Positions 35,810 through 44,522 of a stretch of 44,762 nt of DNA are shown in pieces. The stretch covers positions 1-44,762 of the forward strand of contig JACQXM010000039.1 in NCBI GenBank assembly GCA_016208685.1, read 5' to 3'. Numbering within the stretch: the stretch's first letter is position 1; the number at the start of each line of letters is the position of its first letter. Both the position numbers and the translations under genes were made by a program. The notes beneath the pieces are model-generated. The model saw only the letters and a list, made by a program, of their open reading frames with translations. It searched no databases and had not been told where the DNA came from. The DNA comes from Planctomycetota bacterium. Its GTDB lineage: Bacteria; Planctomycetota; Phycisphaerae; UBA1845.

Positions 35810-36219
35810 TCGATGAGCACGGTGTCGAGGTAGGGTTCCTGGATGCCCGCCGCCTTGCAGATGTCGAGCACCGCCACCACGTTGGCGTAGGCCGTCGCCC
35901 GGTCACCGCGCACCGTCACCTTCTGCTCCGGGTTCGCGGCCACCGCCTGGTTGACGGTCGCGCGCAGCGCCTCACGATCCACGTCGCGGCCCGAGAGGAT
36001 GATCCGGCCCTGGGCGTCGACGTTCACCACCAACTCGCGGAGCAGCGTGCTCAACGGCGCGGCGTGGCTCGCGGCGGGCAGGGCGATCTGAATCTCGCGC
36101 TCCGCCTGGTGGAACGTGGTAGCGACCAGAAAAAAGATGAGCAACATGAAGACCATGTCGATGACCGGCGTTAAGTCGATCCCGACGGCCTCCTCGGTGG
36201 TGTGGGCACGGATCAGCAT
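35806..36219 (-). CDS. exbD: ExbD/TolR-type proton-channel subunit
   Basis: The 137-residue protein has a single membrane helix near the N-terminus, in LTPVIDMVFMLLIFFLV. The Asp there is the conserved protonatable residue of ExbD, TolR and MotB. The periplasmic domain ends in the usual VTVRGDRATAYANVVAVLDICKAAG-like region. With ExbB it should use the proton gradient to move a partner helix. AGGAG 6 nt before the ATG supports the start. It begins 10 nt after exbB and overlaps the next gene by 4 nt (ATGA), a tight three-gene unit. Confidence 0.93.
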   Translation of the reverse strand: MLIRAHTTEEAVGIDLTPVIDMVFMLLIFFLVATTFHQAEREIQIALPAASHAAPLSTLLRELVVNVDAQGRIILSGRDVDREALRATVNQAVAANPEQKVTVRGDRATAYANVVAVLDICKAAGIQEPYLDTVLIE

Positions 36220-36229
36220 GACCGACTCC

Positions 36230-37108
36230 TCAAACGGGAACCAGCGCCACCGACAGCTTGCCGTCTCCGCCGGGTCGGCTTGGTTCGCTGCTCGGGGGTT
36301 CTACGAAGCCGGCCGGAACCGCGCGCGTCTCGGGATCGGCGGTGGAGGGTAGCTGTGGCACTGCTGCCGGGGCTGAGAAGGCCTCCAGGAATTCCGAGGC
36401 GACGTGGTTCATCTCCTGCACCAGGCCGTCAATTCTGGCACTGATCCAGTGGTAACAGGCGAGCGTCGGTATCGCGACCATCAGCCCCGCGGCCGTGGTG
36501 ATCATGGCCTCGTAAATGCCCTTCGCCAGCAACTCCGTCTTGCCCAGTGCCTCGCCCGAGGCTGCCACCGTCTGAAACGCCGTGATCATCCCGAAGATGG
36601 TCCCCAGCAGCCCCAGCAGCGGCGCGATGGAGGTGATGACGGACAGCAGCCGCAGGTGCGTGCGGAGCGCCAGGACTTCCCGCTCCGCCGCCTCCGCCAT
36701 GTACTTCTCCAGCACTTCGCGCGTGGAGCCGAGCTTCTTAAGACCCGCGGCGAGAACGGCGGCCATCGCCGTGCCGCTGGTGCGGCAGTATTCCAGCGCC
36801 GCGGCGCGGTTGGAGACCTGGTCGTCGAACACGCGGCGCAGCCCGGCGAGAAGATCGTCGCCGATCACCCGGCGTCGGCGCAAGCTCACCAGCCGTTCCA
36901 CGATGACGGCCAGGGCAACCAGGGAACAGATTCCAATGGGGATCATCACCGGCCCGCCTTTGGCCGCGAAGTCCCACACGGACTGCACCTGGACCGAACT
37001 CGGCGCTGCCGCCGGCGTGCCGCCGGCATTGGCCGGCGCCGCGGCAACCTGCGCCAGGACCTGCACGGAAAGCCAAGCCGCGCCCGTAGCCAACGTCCAC
37101 AGACTCAC
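36230..37108 (-). CDS. exbB: ExbB/TolQ/MotA-family proton-channel subunit
   Basis: This is a 292-residue inner-membrane protein. A GTG start at 37108 is chosen for GGGAG 7 nt upstream; it gives a signal-peptide-like N-terminus (ATGAAWLSVQVLAQVAAA), as in many ExbB proteins outside the enterics. The first membrane segment is MIPIGICSLVALAVIVERL. The conserved MotA/TolQ/ExbB block runs from SITSIAP-like sequence (VITSIAPLLGLLGTIFGMITAF) through GIYEAMITTAAGLMVAIPTLACY. It forms the stator channel with ExbD. The C-terminal tail is Pro/Ser-rich. A 245-nt gap separates it from the TPR gene upstream. Confidence 0.93.
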   Translation of the reverse strand: MSLWTLATGAAWLSVQVLAQVAAAPANAGGTPAAAPSSVQVQSVWDFAAKGGPVMIPIGICSLVALAVIVERLVSLRRRRVIGDDLLAGLRRVFDDQVSNRAAALEYCRTSGTAMAAVLAAGLKKLGSTREVLEKYMAEAAEREVLALRTHLRLLSVITSIAPLLGLLGTIFGMITAFQTVAASGEALGKTELLAKGIYEAMITTAAGLMVAIPTLACYHWISARIDGLVQEMNHVASEFLEAFSAPAAVPQLPSTADPETRAVPAGFVEPPSSEPSRPGGDGKLSVALVPV

Positions 37109-37167
37109 AACATCACTCCCAATCCGAACCAGACCACCGCGCGTTAAGCCGCGCGGTCTCACACTGA

Positions 37168-37195
37168 CTTGCCCGCTCCCTTACGGTCGCGGCTC
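37168..37195. repeat. Dispersed 28-nt repeat, copy 2
   Basis: Identical to 19572-19599. A second CTGACGGTCGCGG fragment lies at about 37278, and a GACCGG/CCGGTC hairpin at about 37303-37322. All lie in the gap between the TPR gene and exbB, so an internal promoter or terminator for exbB-exbD is possible there. Confidence 0.7.
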
Positions 37196-37353
37196 TGTAC
37201 GGCGCGTTCGGAACCCGGTCTTGCAACCCGTGATCCTTTCGCATTCCGCAGTCACCATTCCGTATTCGTTCCGCGCCCTGACGGTCGCGGCTCTGCCTGT
37301 GGGACCGGTTTTCCAGCCGGTCAGTCAGCCACTCCGCCGGAACGCGCGCCGGC

Positions 37354-40140
37354 TCAGCGACCGGGGATCGCCGAGTTCGATTGTTGCGACAGCCGGGCAC
37401 GGGCCATTCCCGCCCAGCGGCTGTCGCCATGCCGCTGCACGACCGCTTGAAACTGCTGCCGCGCCTCCCCCGGCTTGCCCCACGCCTCGAAGCAGCGGCC
37501 CGCTTCGAAGAGCGCCGCAGCGCTCCACTCCGGATACGCGTACAGAATGTCCGCCTTGAGGAGTTCGCGCGCCGCCGCCTCGAACTCCTTCTTAGCGAAG
37601 AGGCACTCACCGATTTGAAACTGGGCGCGGGCCGCGGTCGGGCCCTGGTGCCGCGCGACGACCACTTCGTACGCGCGGATCGCTTCCTCCAGGCGACCCT
37701 GATTCTCTCGTGCCCAACCGACGCCGAACTGTGCCTGATACCACGCCTCGCTTCCGCCGAAGCGCTCCAGGTAATCCGTAAGCACTTCCTCGCTCCTGGC
37801 CCACTGCTGAAGCGCCGCATGGCACTCTCCCAGGCGCAGCAGAACAGTGCCGCAAGCCGGATCGTTCGCGAAACGCGTGGCTACGTCGGAGAGGGGGGTG
37901 ATGGCCTCGGCGTGCCGGCCCATCCGCAGCAGCGATTCACCGCAGAGCAAACCGGCCGACGCCGCCGTCGACGCAGTCGGGAATTCCTTCAGGAAACGGG
38001 TGAAGTGCCCCACGGCGTCGTTGAATCGACCCAATTCGAAGCTGCACAGGCCGGCGCGATACGCGGCCTGCTCGCGCAGCGCCCTGGCGGTGGGTGGATC
38101 ACCGGCGGCGCCTTCGAGCACGGCCTTCAACAGCGGCAACGCGGGCTCGAAATGCCGAGCGTCCATTTCCAGCGCCGCGAGGTCCAGGGCCGCATGGCTT
38201 CGCAGCTCCCCGGGCCCGGGGGCCTCCAGCACGGCGCGATACGCCGTCGCGGCGTCCTGCGTCCGGCCTGTCTTCCGCAAACACCACGCCTGTTCGTATT
38301 GCACCGCGGGGCGCAGAGCCTCATCCAGTCGGGCGATGAACGCCGCCACACCCCCGAAGCGCCGCGCTCCAAGCTCGATCGCCTCCAGCGCCTTGTCGCA
38401 CTGTTCCTGCCGCGCCCGCGCGATGGCCGCCTGACCCAGTGCTGCGGGCGCCTGGGCGTGGTCGGGGTTGGCCTCCGCGAATCGCGTGAGCACTTCGTTC
38501 GCCTCGGCATACCTGCCGGCCCCCAGCAAGGCTACGCCGCGCTGGTACGCCAGGTCGCCTCCGTTGCCCCCGGCATCGCCGCCCAGGGCGGCAAAACGCT
38601 CCGCGGCGCCCGAGAAGTCCTTTCGCTGCATGGCGATCGCCGCCAGGGAGCGCAAAGCAAAGGGTCGGAAGCGCGAATCGCCGCCCTCCGCGAGCACGCG
38701 TTCGAAGGTTTCCGCGGCGACGTCCCAGCGCTCCTGGGCGAGCAGCGACTGCCCGCGTTCGAAGAGTGCCTGTAAGCGATGGGGGCTGTCGGTGAAGCGT
38801 TCCAGAAGCCGACCGAAACTGGCGAGGGCGTCGTCGTGCCGGCCCTGGCGCGCCTGCGCCAGGCCCAGCTTCAGCAATGCCTCATCCGCCGGAGAAGCGT
38901 CCGCGCCGCCTTCCAGAAACGCGCGCAGGTGCCGTTCCGCGGCGGGCCAGTCCTCGCGCGCAAAGGAGATATCGCCCAGTGCGAAGTGACAGACATGGGT
39001 CTCCGGGCCAAATTCGACAGCGGTGAGACCCTCCAGCAAAGCCTCCTCCGCCTCCGTGAAGCGCTCCTGCCCGTACAGTGTCATACCCAGCAGCCGCCGC
39101 GCCGGCGGCGCCAGCTCATGCGTCGGGAAGCGGACCAGGAACTCCCGCAGGGAAGCGACGCCCGCCTCGGCGCCGCCGCTGCGGATCTGCGCTACGGCGC
39201 GGTCGTACAGCACGGTCGGGCGCCCCTCGGCGGCGCCGCCCGCCGCGACTTCCTCCAGCAGCCGCGCGGCACCGGCGGAGTCCCCCAGCCGCAGTCGACA
39301 TTTGGCGATCCAATATGCCGCGTCCTCGCCCGTCGCCGATTCGCCTGCGACCGCCTGGAAATCGGCCAGCGCCGCTTCGTAGTTACCCTGCTCGAAGCGC
39401 ACCCGGGCGCGCTGATACCGCGCCCGCCCGGCAAATTCGCCGGACGGGTACTGCTCGATCACCGCCGTCAGGTGCGCCGCCGCGGCCGTGTAATCGCCGC
39501 TCGCCGTCGCCGCCAGGCCCGCAAACCAACCACCGCGCTCCCGCAGCGGGCTGCCGGGAAACCGGGTGACAAGCTCCCCACACCGCACGAGCGCTTCGGC
39601 AAACCGCCGGCCCAGGTAGAGCGCCTCGCAGGCGCCCGCCGCCGCCTCGTCGGCGAGCTCGTGGTCCGGGTGTGTGCGGCGCACCTCGTCGAAGGCGGCG
39701 GCGGCTTCGTCGTAGGCCTGTGCCGACAGGTGACACTGTCCCGCCATGGTCGCCGCCTCGGCGGGGAAGGGAACCTCGGCGCCGGCGCGCGGGGCGTTTA
39801 GCTCCACGAGCGCCTCGGCCGGTTTTCCCTGCCGAAATAGGCTCACCGCCAGACCGTAGCGCGCCAGCGGCGCTTTTTCGTGCGCGGGGTGCGCCGCCAG
39901 AAAACCGCGGTACTCGCCTTCCGCCAGCGCCCACAGCCCGCGCTGCAACAGCCCGTTGCCCGCAAAGTAGCCGCGCAGCGCCGCGTCGGCGAACGAGGAT
40001 TCCGCGGCCGCCGGCGGCGCCGCGGCGTCCGCCGTGAGTGCCACCGGCACGGCACCCAGCACGGTGCACACGGCCGCATACGCCAGCCTCGCGGGCCACG
40101 ACGTTCTGCCCGCCCGCAGCGCGGCCTGCATGACATACAT
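37354..40140 (-). CDS. Exported TPR-repeat protein, 928 aa
   Basis: A signal peptide (RLAYAAVCTVLGAVPVALTADAAA) is followed by tandem tetratricopeptide repeats over nearly the whole length. Examples are ALAEGEYRGFLAAHPAHEKA, FDEVRRTHPDHELADEAA, FLKEFPTASTAASAGLLCGE and QFQAVVQRHGDSRWAGMA. The pattern (short repeats ending in a PxxxxAxxA turn) is the Tol-Pal CpoB/YbgF and BamD-like type. The protein is expected in the periplasm as a scaffold for protein contacts. GGAGGGTGA lies just before the ATG; a second in-frame ATG three codons later is possible. Its place between the M56 protease and exbB suggests that it works with the ExbB/ExbD machine. Confidence 0.85.
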   Translation of the reverse strand: MYVMQAALRAGRTSWPARLAYAAVCTVLGAVPVALTADAAAPPAAAESSFADAALRGYFAGNGLLQRGLWALAEGEYRGFLAAHPAHEKAPLARYGLAVSLFRQGKPAEALVELNAPRAGAEVPFPAEAATMAGQCHLSAQAYDEAAAAFDEVRRTHPDHELADEAAAGACEALYLGRRFAEALVRCGELVTRFPGSPLRERGGWFAGLAATASGDYTAAAAHLTAVIEQYPSGEFAGRARYQRARVRFEQGNYEAALADFQAVAGESATGEDAAYWIAKCRLRLGDSAGAARLLEEVAAGGAAEGRPTVLYDRAVAQIRSGGAEAGVASLREFLVRFPTHELAPPARRLLGMTLYGQERFTEAEEALLEGLTAVEFGPETHVCHFALGDISFAREDWPAAERHLRAFLEGGADASPADEALLKLGLAQARQGRHDDALASFGRLLERFTDSPHRLQALFERGQSLLAQERWDVAAETFERVLAEGGDSRFRPFALRSLAAIAMQRKDFSGAAERFAALGGDAGGNGGDLAYQRGVALLGAGRYAEANEVLTRFAEANPDHAQAPAALGQAAIARARQEQCDKALEAIELGARRFGGVAAFIARLDEALRPAVQYEQAWCLRKTGRTQDAATAYRAVLEAPGPGELRSHAALDLAALEMDARHFEPALPLLKAVLEGAAGDPPTARALREQAAYRAGLCSFELGRFNDAVGHFTRFLKEFPTASTAASAGLLCGESLLRMGRHAEAITPLSDVATRFANDPACGTVLLRLGECHAALQQWARSEEVLTDYLERFGGSEAWYQAQFGVGWARENQGRLEEAIRAYEVVVARHQGPTAARAQFQIGECLFAKKEFEAAARELLKADILYAYPEWSAAALFEAGRCFEAWGKPGEARQQFQAVVQRHGDSRWAGMARARLSQQSNSAIPGR

Positions 40141-40249
40141 AGGTCACCCTCCGGGAAGCGGCGCGCACCGAGGGCGCTTCGGGCCGCGCACCGCTCGCTG
40201 TTCAGATTCTGTGCCGTTAAGCCGCAACGCGTTGGCGCGGGCGCTCGCG

Positions 40250-40277
40250 GCAGCGGCCAAAGCCGCAGCTTTTTTTT
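40250..40277 (+). terminator. Intrinsic-terminator-like hairpin with T8, plus strand
   Basis: GCGGC-CAAA-GCCGC (40253-40266), extended by a GC/GC pair across an A-A mismatch, is followed by eight T residues (40270-40277). This is a good rho-independent terminator on the plus strand, yet both neighbouring genes are on the minus strand. It may stop antisense transcription. Confidence 0.5.
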
Positions 40278-40358
40278 GCCGCGACTCGGCTGCGCCCGTC
40301 CCAGTTTAGAAGTCGTCCGGCGGAGCGGCGCGAGGAGCGCCGGACCGCACTCGGCCGT

Positions 40359-43300
40359 TCAGGAATCCTTCTCCGGTGCCGCGGCGCGCTCGGCGATGAT
40401 CCGCGCCGCGTCACGCACCGCCTCGGCCGCCTCCTCGAAGGCCTCCGCCTGCTCCTCGATCACTTGCGCCTGGGCCTCCACGGCCTCCCATTCCGTCTGC
40501 AGGGCGTGCATCTGCTCTTCCAGCGTGGACGCCTTCGATTCCAGGGACTCGACCTTCCGTTCCGCCTCCGCCCGCGCCTCGGCGGTCCCCGACGCCAGCG
40601 GGCCGCTGCGCAGCGCCTCCGCCGCCTCGTTCAGTTGAATCACCCGCTGCTCGAGCTCCTCGCTGCGAGCCTGGAGGTCGTCCGCCTGCCGTTGCAGGCC
40701 CGCGGCGTGCTCCGCGAGGAGACGCGACTGACTTTCGAACTGTCCCGCCTGTTGCTCCAACGAACCCTCCGAACCCGCGGCGCCCGCGGCCATCGCCACC
40801 CGCGCCGAAGAATCCAGAAGCGATCCCATGAACTCTCCCACGGCCGCCAGTTTCTCGAGGTCCGTCGCCTCAACACCGGCCCCGCGCCGCACCCCGTGTG
40901 ATTCCGCTTGCTCCTCCTCCGAGTCTCCCGCCGCCTCGGCGTCCGCGGCTCGTGCCAGGTTCGCAGTCGAATCCAGGAGTGACTCCATGAAGTCGCCCAC
41001 GGCGGCGAGCTTCGCCAAGTCCGTCGCCTCCGCGTTGGCGTGCGAGTGCTTCAATGCCTCGATTGCCTGGCGGGCAGCGTCGGCGGCCTCGGCCTCCTCC
41101 GCCGCTTCCGCGTCTGCCTCCGCCCGCTCCGAACCCTTGCCCGCCGCCTTGACCTTGGCCTTCTGCCGGACGCCGTCCATCTGCCGTTTGACTCGCTCTC
41201 GCGCCTCGCGCGCCGCCTGGCGCTCCTCTCGCTCCCGCTGGCGAAGCTCCTCGCGGCGCGGCGCGGCGGATCCCTGGTCGTCGCCCGGCTGGTTTCCCTG
41301 GTGGCCCTCGAAACGCGGGTCGATCATGTCCAGGAATGCCTTGAACACCGACTGCTCTAGATTGGTGCCGTGCACCTTCAGACCGTCGTTGCGCGCCTCC
41401 ACCAGCACCGGAACATCGGAGCGCACCATGAGCTCCGTCAGCGCCTCACGCTTCCCGCCCGCAATCTTGTAGGATCGCGCCTGCTTGGCGTCGCTGATCA
41501 GTTCAAGGAATCCCTTGAAGACCGCGTGCTGCCGCTCCGTGGCATGAACCTCCAGGCCGTCCCCGGTCGGCCGCACGCGCACCGGGACGTCGTCGCGAAC
41601 CATCAAGTTGGTGAGCGCCTGCAACTTCCCCTGCGGGACCTTGTAGGCACGGATCACGAGGCGATCGTCACCGCGGCGCATTTCGGCAGCGCCCGGTCCG
41701 TCGCTGTCGGACGGAAGCGGCATGTCCGGCGCCATGGCGACAAAAGGCGCGGAGCCGGCGGGCGACGGAGGGGCCGGGGGAGCGGGCGGAGCGGGTTGCG
41801 CCGGCGGGGCCGGAGCGGCCGGGGGCGCGGGCCGCCGCGCACGGGGCGCGGGCGTGCCGCCATGGCCATCGAGTGCAGAGCCCAGGCGCTCCAGATGCGC
41901 GCTGAGTCGCTCAAGTTCCGCTTCCAGCCGCGCCAGGCGTTCCTCCAGGTTGCCGTCGGCGGACCGGCCGGGAGCCCCGACCAGGACGTACGCCGGTGGT
42001 GCCTCGCCCTCGTGTCTGTCGCGCAGGTGCCGCTCGAAGGTAGTGCCGGCAACGGGGTCCTCGGCGGGGGTCGCGGCCGCGTGCGGGCTGTGTGCGTGGA
42101 CACCCGGAGCCATCGCCGGCCCGGTACCCTCCGCACCCGTCGAGGCCTTCGCTCCCGCGCTGCACGGTTTGTGAGCCTCGCCTTCTGCGGCGGGCGGGCA
42201 CGACCGCGCCGGCGAGGCCGCCCAACCGGCGATCGCTAGCACCAGAGCCAGCGCCATGCCGGAATAAGAGAGGCTGGGAGTTCTTGATTGCGTCATCACC
42301 ATGGTAAGTCTCCTCGCGATACGTCGCGCTCGCCCGTTAACGATGCCGATGCCCCCGTCGGGCAACGGTTCACGGTTGGATACGAACTGATGCGTCTGCA
42401 ACAGGGCCTGAGCATAGGCGCGCCGCCCGCGCGGCAGCAGCCAGGTCACCCAGGCGTCGCAGCAGTCTTCCGCCTCCAGGTGCAGGCGCCGCCGCACCCA
42501 CCAGACCACCGGATGCCACCAGTAAACGCTCCCCACCACCTGCTCCAGCCACATTACCCAATGGTCGCGCCGTTTAAGGTGTGCCAGCTCGTGGCAGATG
42601 ACCGCCTGGCGGCCGATGTCGTCGAGCTGTGACCACAGCCCGCGGGGTAACACCAGGCATGAGCGCGCTCCGCACCAGATCATCGGCGAGAGGCGCGCGT
42701 CGACAAACCATGTCTCCGGCACCCGGCGCAGCCCCATGCGCCGGGCAGTCAGCGCCACCAGCCGCAGGACGCCGGGCGGTGCCGCCGTGGCGCGGCGTAG
42801 GTGCCGGCGCATACGGCGCACCTGATGAACTTTGACGGTCGCCAGCATGGGCAACCCCAGCAGCCACACGGACCACGGCATCGGCGGCAGCGCTCCGACC
42901 GCATCGCGCACCCCAAGCATCGCCACCAGCCAGGGACGCAGGCGATCCACGGCGCCCCTGGCGTGCTCCGCCGCCCCGAGTGGCGTCGCACTGGAAGCCG
43001 CTTCAGATTCCACATCTACGGCGTCGACCTGCGCCGCCTTCTCGGCCCCAATCGGTATCGCCGCCAACCGCACGCCGCCCTCCTCAGTGGCGCGCACAGC
43101 GTCAACAACTGGCAGATCCCGCTCAACGCCCGCAGGTTCTGGCGTGTCCGCGCAATGGTCACACAGACGCCCGACCGCGGAGGGCCCGGCGGCAGGAGAA
43201 TCAACCACGGCCAGTAGGGCTTCTGGCGCCCGAACGCCGAGGAGCGGCGCCGCCCCGCCATCAAGGACAATGGCATTGCCGTCCGGTTTGGGCACCGGCC

Positions 43301-43901
43301 ACAAGCGAACCGACGACACGCCGGGCGCCGGCGCCACCTCCACCGATTGCCTGATTCGGACGCTCGCGGCGCCCGACAAACTGAGATCAAGCGGCCCGCC
43401 GGCGCCGGACGCTTGGGCGAGCGATTCCTGCGCACCGAGCGCTGGCTGGGCCGCCGACTCAAGGGGAGAACTGCCCGCATCGCATGCGTCGCGCTGAAGC
43501 GACAGAGTTCCGGGCGTTGCAGTCTTCAGCGCCGTCAAGTCGAGCCGTTGCGGCAAGTTCCGACCTGCGGGTTCCACGCCGCCGGAAGCATCTTCGTTTT
43601 CGACCGGGGCAGGCGTGTCAGGCAGTTGGCGTGCCGCAGTGGGCAGTTCCCGCGATATGCCCGCCTGGCCGTCGACGACCACGGCGTCCGCCGGAGGCTC
43701 CGGAGCATTGAGGAGCGCAGGCGGGTGCGGAAGCAACGGGCCGGCCAGCAGCCACAAGAGAACGGTGAGCCACAGCGTATGTCGCGTGGCCGGGCGAAAT
43801 GCCGTCAGCCGCGTCACCACTGCCACCAGCACCGCCAGCGGAATGATCGCCAGCGCGTTCTGCCATAAGTGCTCACCCAGTTGGGAAGTCCAGTCGGCCA
43901 T
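40359..43901 (-). CDS. Giant M56 (BlaR1-like) metalloprotease with non-penicillin sensor region, 1180 aa
   Basis: BlaR1-type membrane protease. Helices 1 and 2 (about 12-30 and 42-56) are followed by a 260-residue low-complexity insertion, helix 3 (about 340-356), then the zinc protease domain with HELAH (437-441) and the downstream acidic HLEAEDCCD (474-482). Helix 4 (about 548-562) leads to an exported C-terminal part of about 615 residues. That part holds a short coiled coil, a Pro/Ala-rich linker (about 684-717), two tandem secretin-N-like domains (about 748-803 and 808-861), a charged coiled-coil region with a duplicated ATDLxKLAAVG block, and a final coiled coil. No SxxK/SxN/KTG penicillin-binding sensor is seen. 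AAGGAG 7 nt before the ATG sets the start. The likely target for cleavage is the adjacent BlaI-type repressor. Confidence 0.85.
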   Translation of the reverse strand: MADWTSQLGEHLWQNALAIIPLAVLVAVVTRLTAFRPATRHTLWLTVLLWLLAGPLLPHPPALLNAPEPPADAVVVDGQAGISRELPTAARQLPDTPAPVENEDASGGVEPAGRNLPQRLDLTALKTATPGTLSLQRDACDAGSSPLESAAQPALGAQESLAQASGAGGPLDLSLSGAASVRIRQSVEVAPAPGVSSVRLWPVPKPDGNAIVLDGGAAPLLGVRAPEALLAVVDSPAAGPSAVGRLCDHCADTPEPAGVERDLPVVDAVRATEEGGVRLAAIPIGAEKAAQVDAVDVESEAASSATPLGAAEHARGAVDRLRPWLVAMLGVRDAVGALPPMPWSVWLLGLPMLATVKVHQVRRMRRHLRRATAAPPGVLRLVALTARRMGLRRVPETWFVDARLSPMIWCGARSCLVLPRGLWSQLDDIGRQAVICHELAHLKRRDHWVMWLEQVVGSVYWWHPVVWWVRRRLHLEAEDCCDAWVTWLLPRGRRAYAQALLQTHQFVSNREPLPDGGIGIVNGRARRIARRLTMVMTQSRTPSLSYSGMALALVLAIAGWAASPARSCPPAAEGEAHKPCSAGAKASTGAEGTGPAMAPGVHAHSPHAAATPAEDPVAGTTFERHLRDRHEGEAPPAYVLVGAPGRSADGNLEERLARLEAELERLSAHLERLGSALDGHGGTPAPRARRPAPPAAPAPPAQPAPPAPPAPPSPAGSAPFVAMAPDMPLPSDSDGPGAAEMRRGDDRLVIRAYKVPQGKLQALTNLMVRDDVPVRVRPTGDGLEVHATERQHAVFKGFLELISDAKQARSYKIAGGKREALTELMVRSDVPVLVEARNDGLKVHGTNLEQSVFKAFLDMIDPRFEGHQGNQPGDDQGSAAPRREELRQREREERQAAREARERVKRQMDGVRQKAKVKAAGKGSERAEADAEAAEEAEAADAARQAIEALKHSHANAEATDLAKLAAVGDFMESLLDSTANLARAADAEAAGDSEEEQAESHGVRRGAGVEATDLEKLAAVGEFMGSLLDSSARVAMAAGAAGSEGSLEQQAGQFESQSRLLAEHAAGLQRQADDLQARSEELEQRVIQLNEAAEALRSGPLASGTAEARAEAERKVESLESKASTLEEQMHALQTEWEAVEAQAQVIEEQAEAFEEAAEAVRDAARIIAERAAAPEKDS

Positions 43902-44069
43902 TCCCGAACTCCTTATGACCCGTGCTGCTGCCTCGTCCTTGTACGCATCCGCGCCGGCGGCGCCGCAAGTGCGGGCGACCGCGGCGCAAAGCCGGGCCGG
44001 CCATGCAGAGGCGCGGCCGTCAGGAAGCGAACCGTTCCGCGACCCATTGTCCGCGAAGCGCGCGGTGAC

Positions 44070-44477
44070 TCAGATGTTCGAACCGGCGTCGCCCGTGTCG
44101 CGCTCGTAGTGCTCGATAAGCCGTTGGAGCTCTTCGATTTCCTCGCCCGTCAGCCGTTCACTGCGCACGAGCTGAAGCACCAACGGCCCGGCGGCGCCGT
44201 CGTAAAGCTGGCTGAGCAGCGACTCCAGCCGCGTGCGCGTCACCCGGTCCCGGGAGACCCGGGCGCGGTATACATACGCCAGGCCGGTTTTGTTGCTGGT
44301 GACGAAACGCTTCTGCTCCAGCCGCGTCAGCAGGGTCTGCACCGTGGTGTAGGCCACCCGCCGCCCGGCGTCGTGCAGCTTGCTCAGCACGTCGCGCACG
44401 GTGCCCGGGCCCTCGTCCCAAAGGACCTTGAGGACCTCGAGCTCCGCGTCACCCAGATCGTATTGCCGATCGGCCAT
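44070..44477 (-). CDS. BlaI/MecI/CopY-family transcriptional repressor
   Basis: This is a 135-residue winged-helix repressor. The N-terminal domain has LGDAELEVLKVLWDEGPGTVRDVLSKL and the recognition part VAYTTVQTLLTRLEQKRFV. The C-terminal helices (LLSQLYDGAAGPLVLQL, EIEELQRLIE) form the dimer domain. BlaI and MecI repress their own operon and are cut by the BlaR1/MecR1 protease, which is encoded 168 nt downstream. A promoter with a BlaI-type operator lies directly upstream (44523-44550), so the gene is very likely autoregulated. The Shine-Dalgarno sequence is weak. Confidence 0.95.
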   Translation of the reverse strand: MADRQYDLGDAELEVLKVLWDEGPGTVRDVLSKLHDAGRRVAYTTVQTLLTRLEQKRFVTSNKTGLAYVYRARVSRDRVTRTRLESLLSQLYDGAAGPLVLQLVRSERLTGEEIEELQRLIEHYERDTGDAGSNI

Positions 44478-44522
44478 GCGATATTCCCGGCCCGCCCCCT
44501 CCCTACTACAAACGTCGGAGCT

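Noticed and set aside
40359..43901. Beta-lactam receptor BlaR1
   Set aside because: The protease half fits, but the C-terminal region has no penicillin-binding motifs, and no beta-lactamase gene is in the window.
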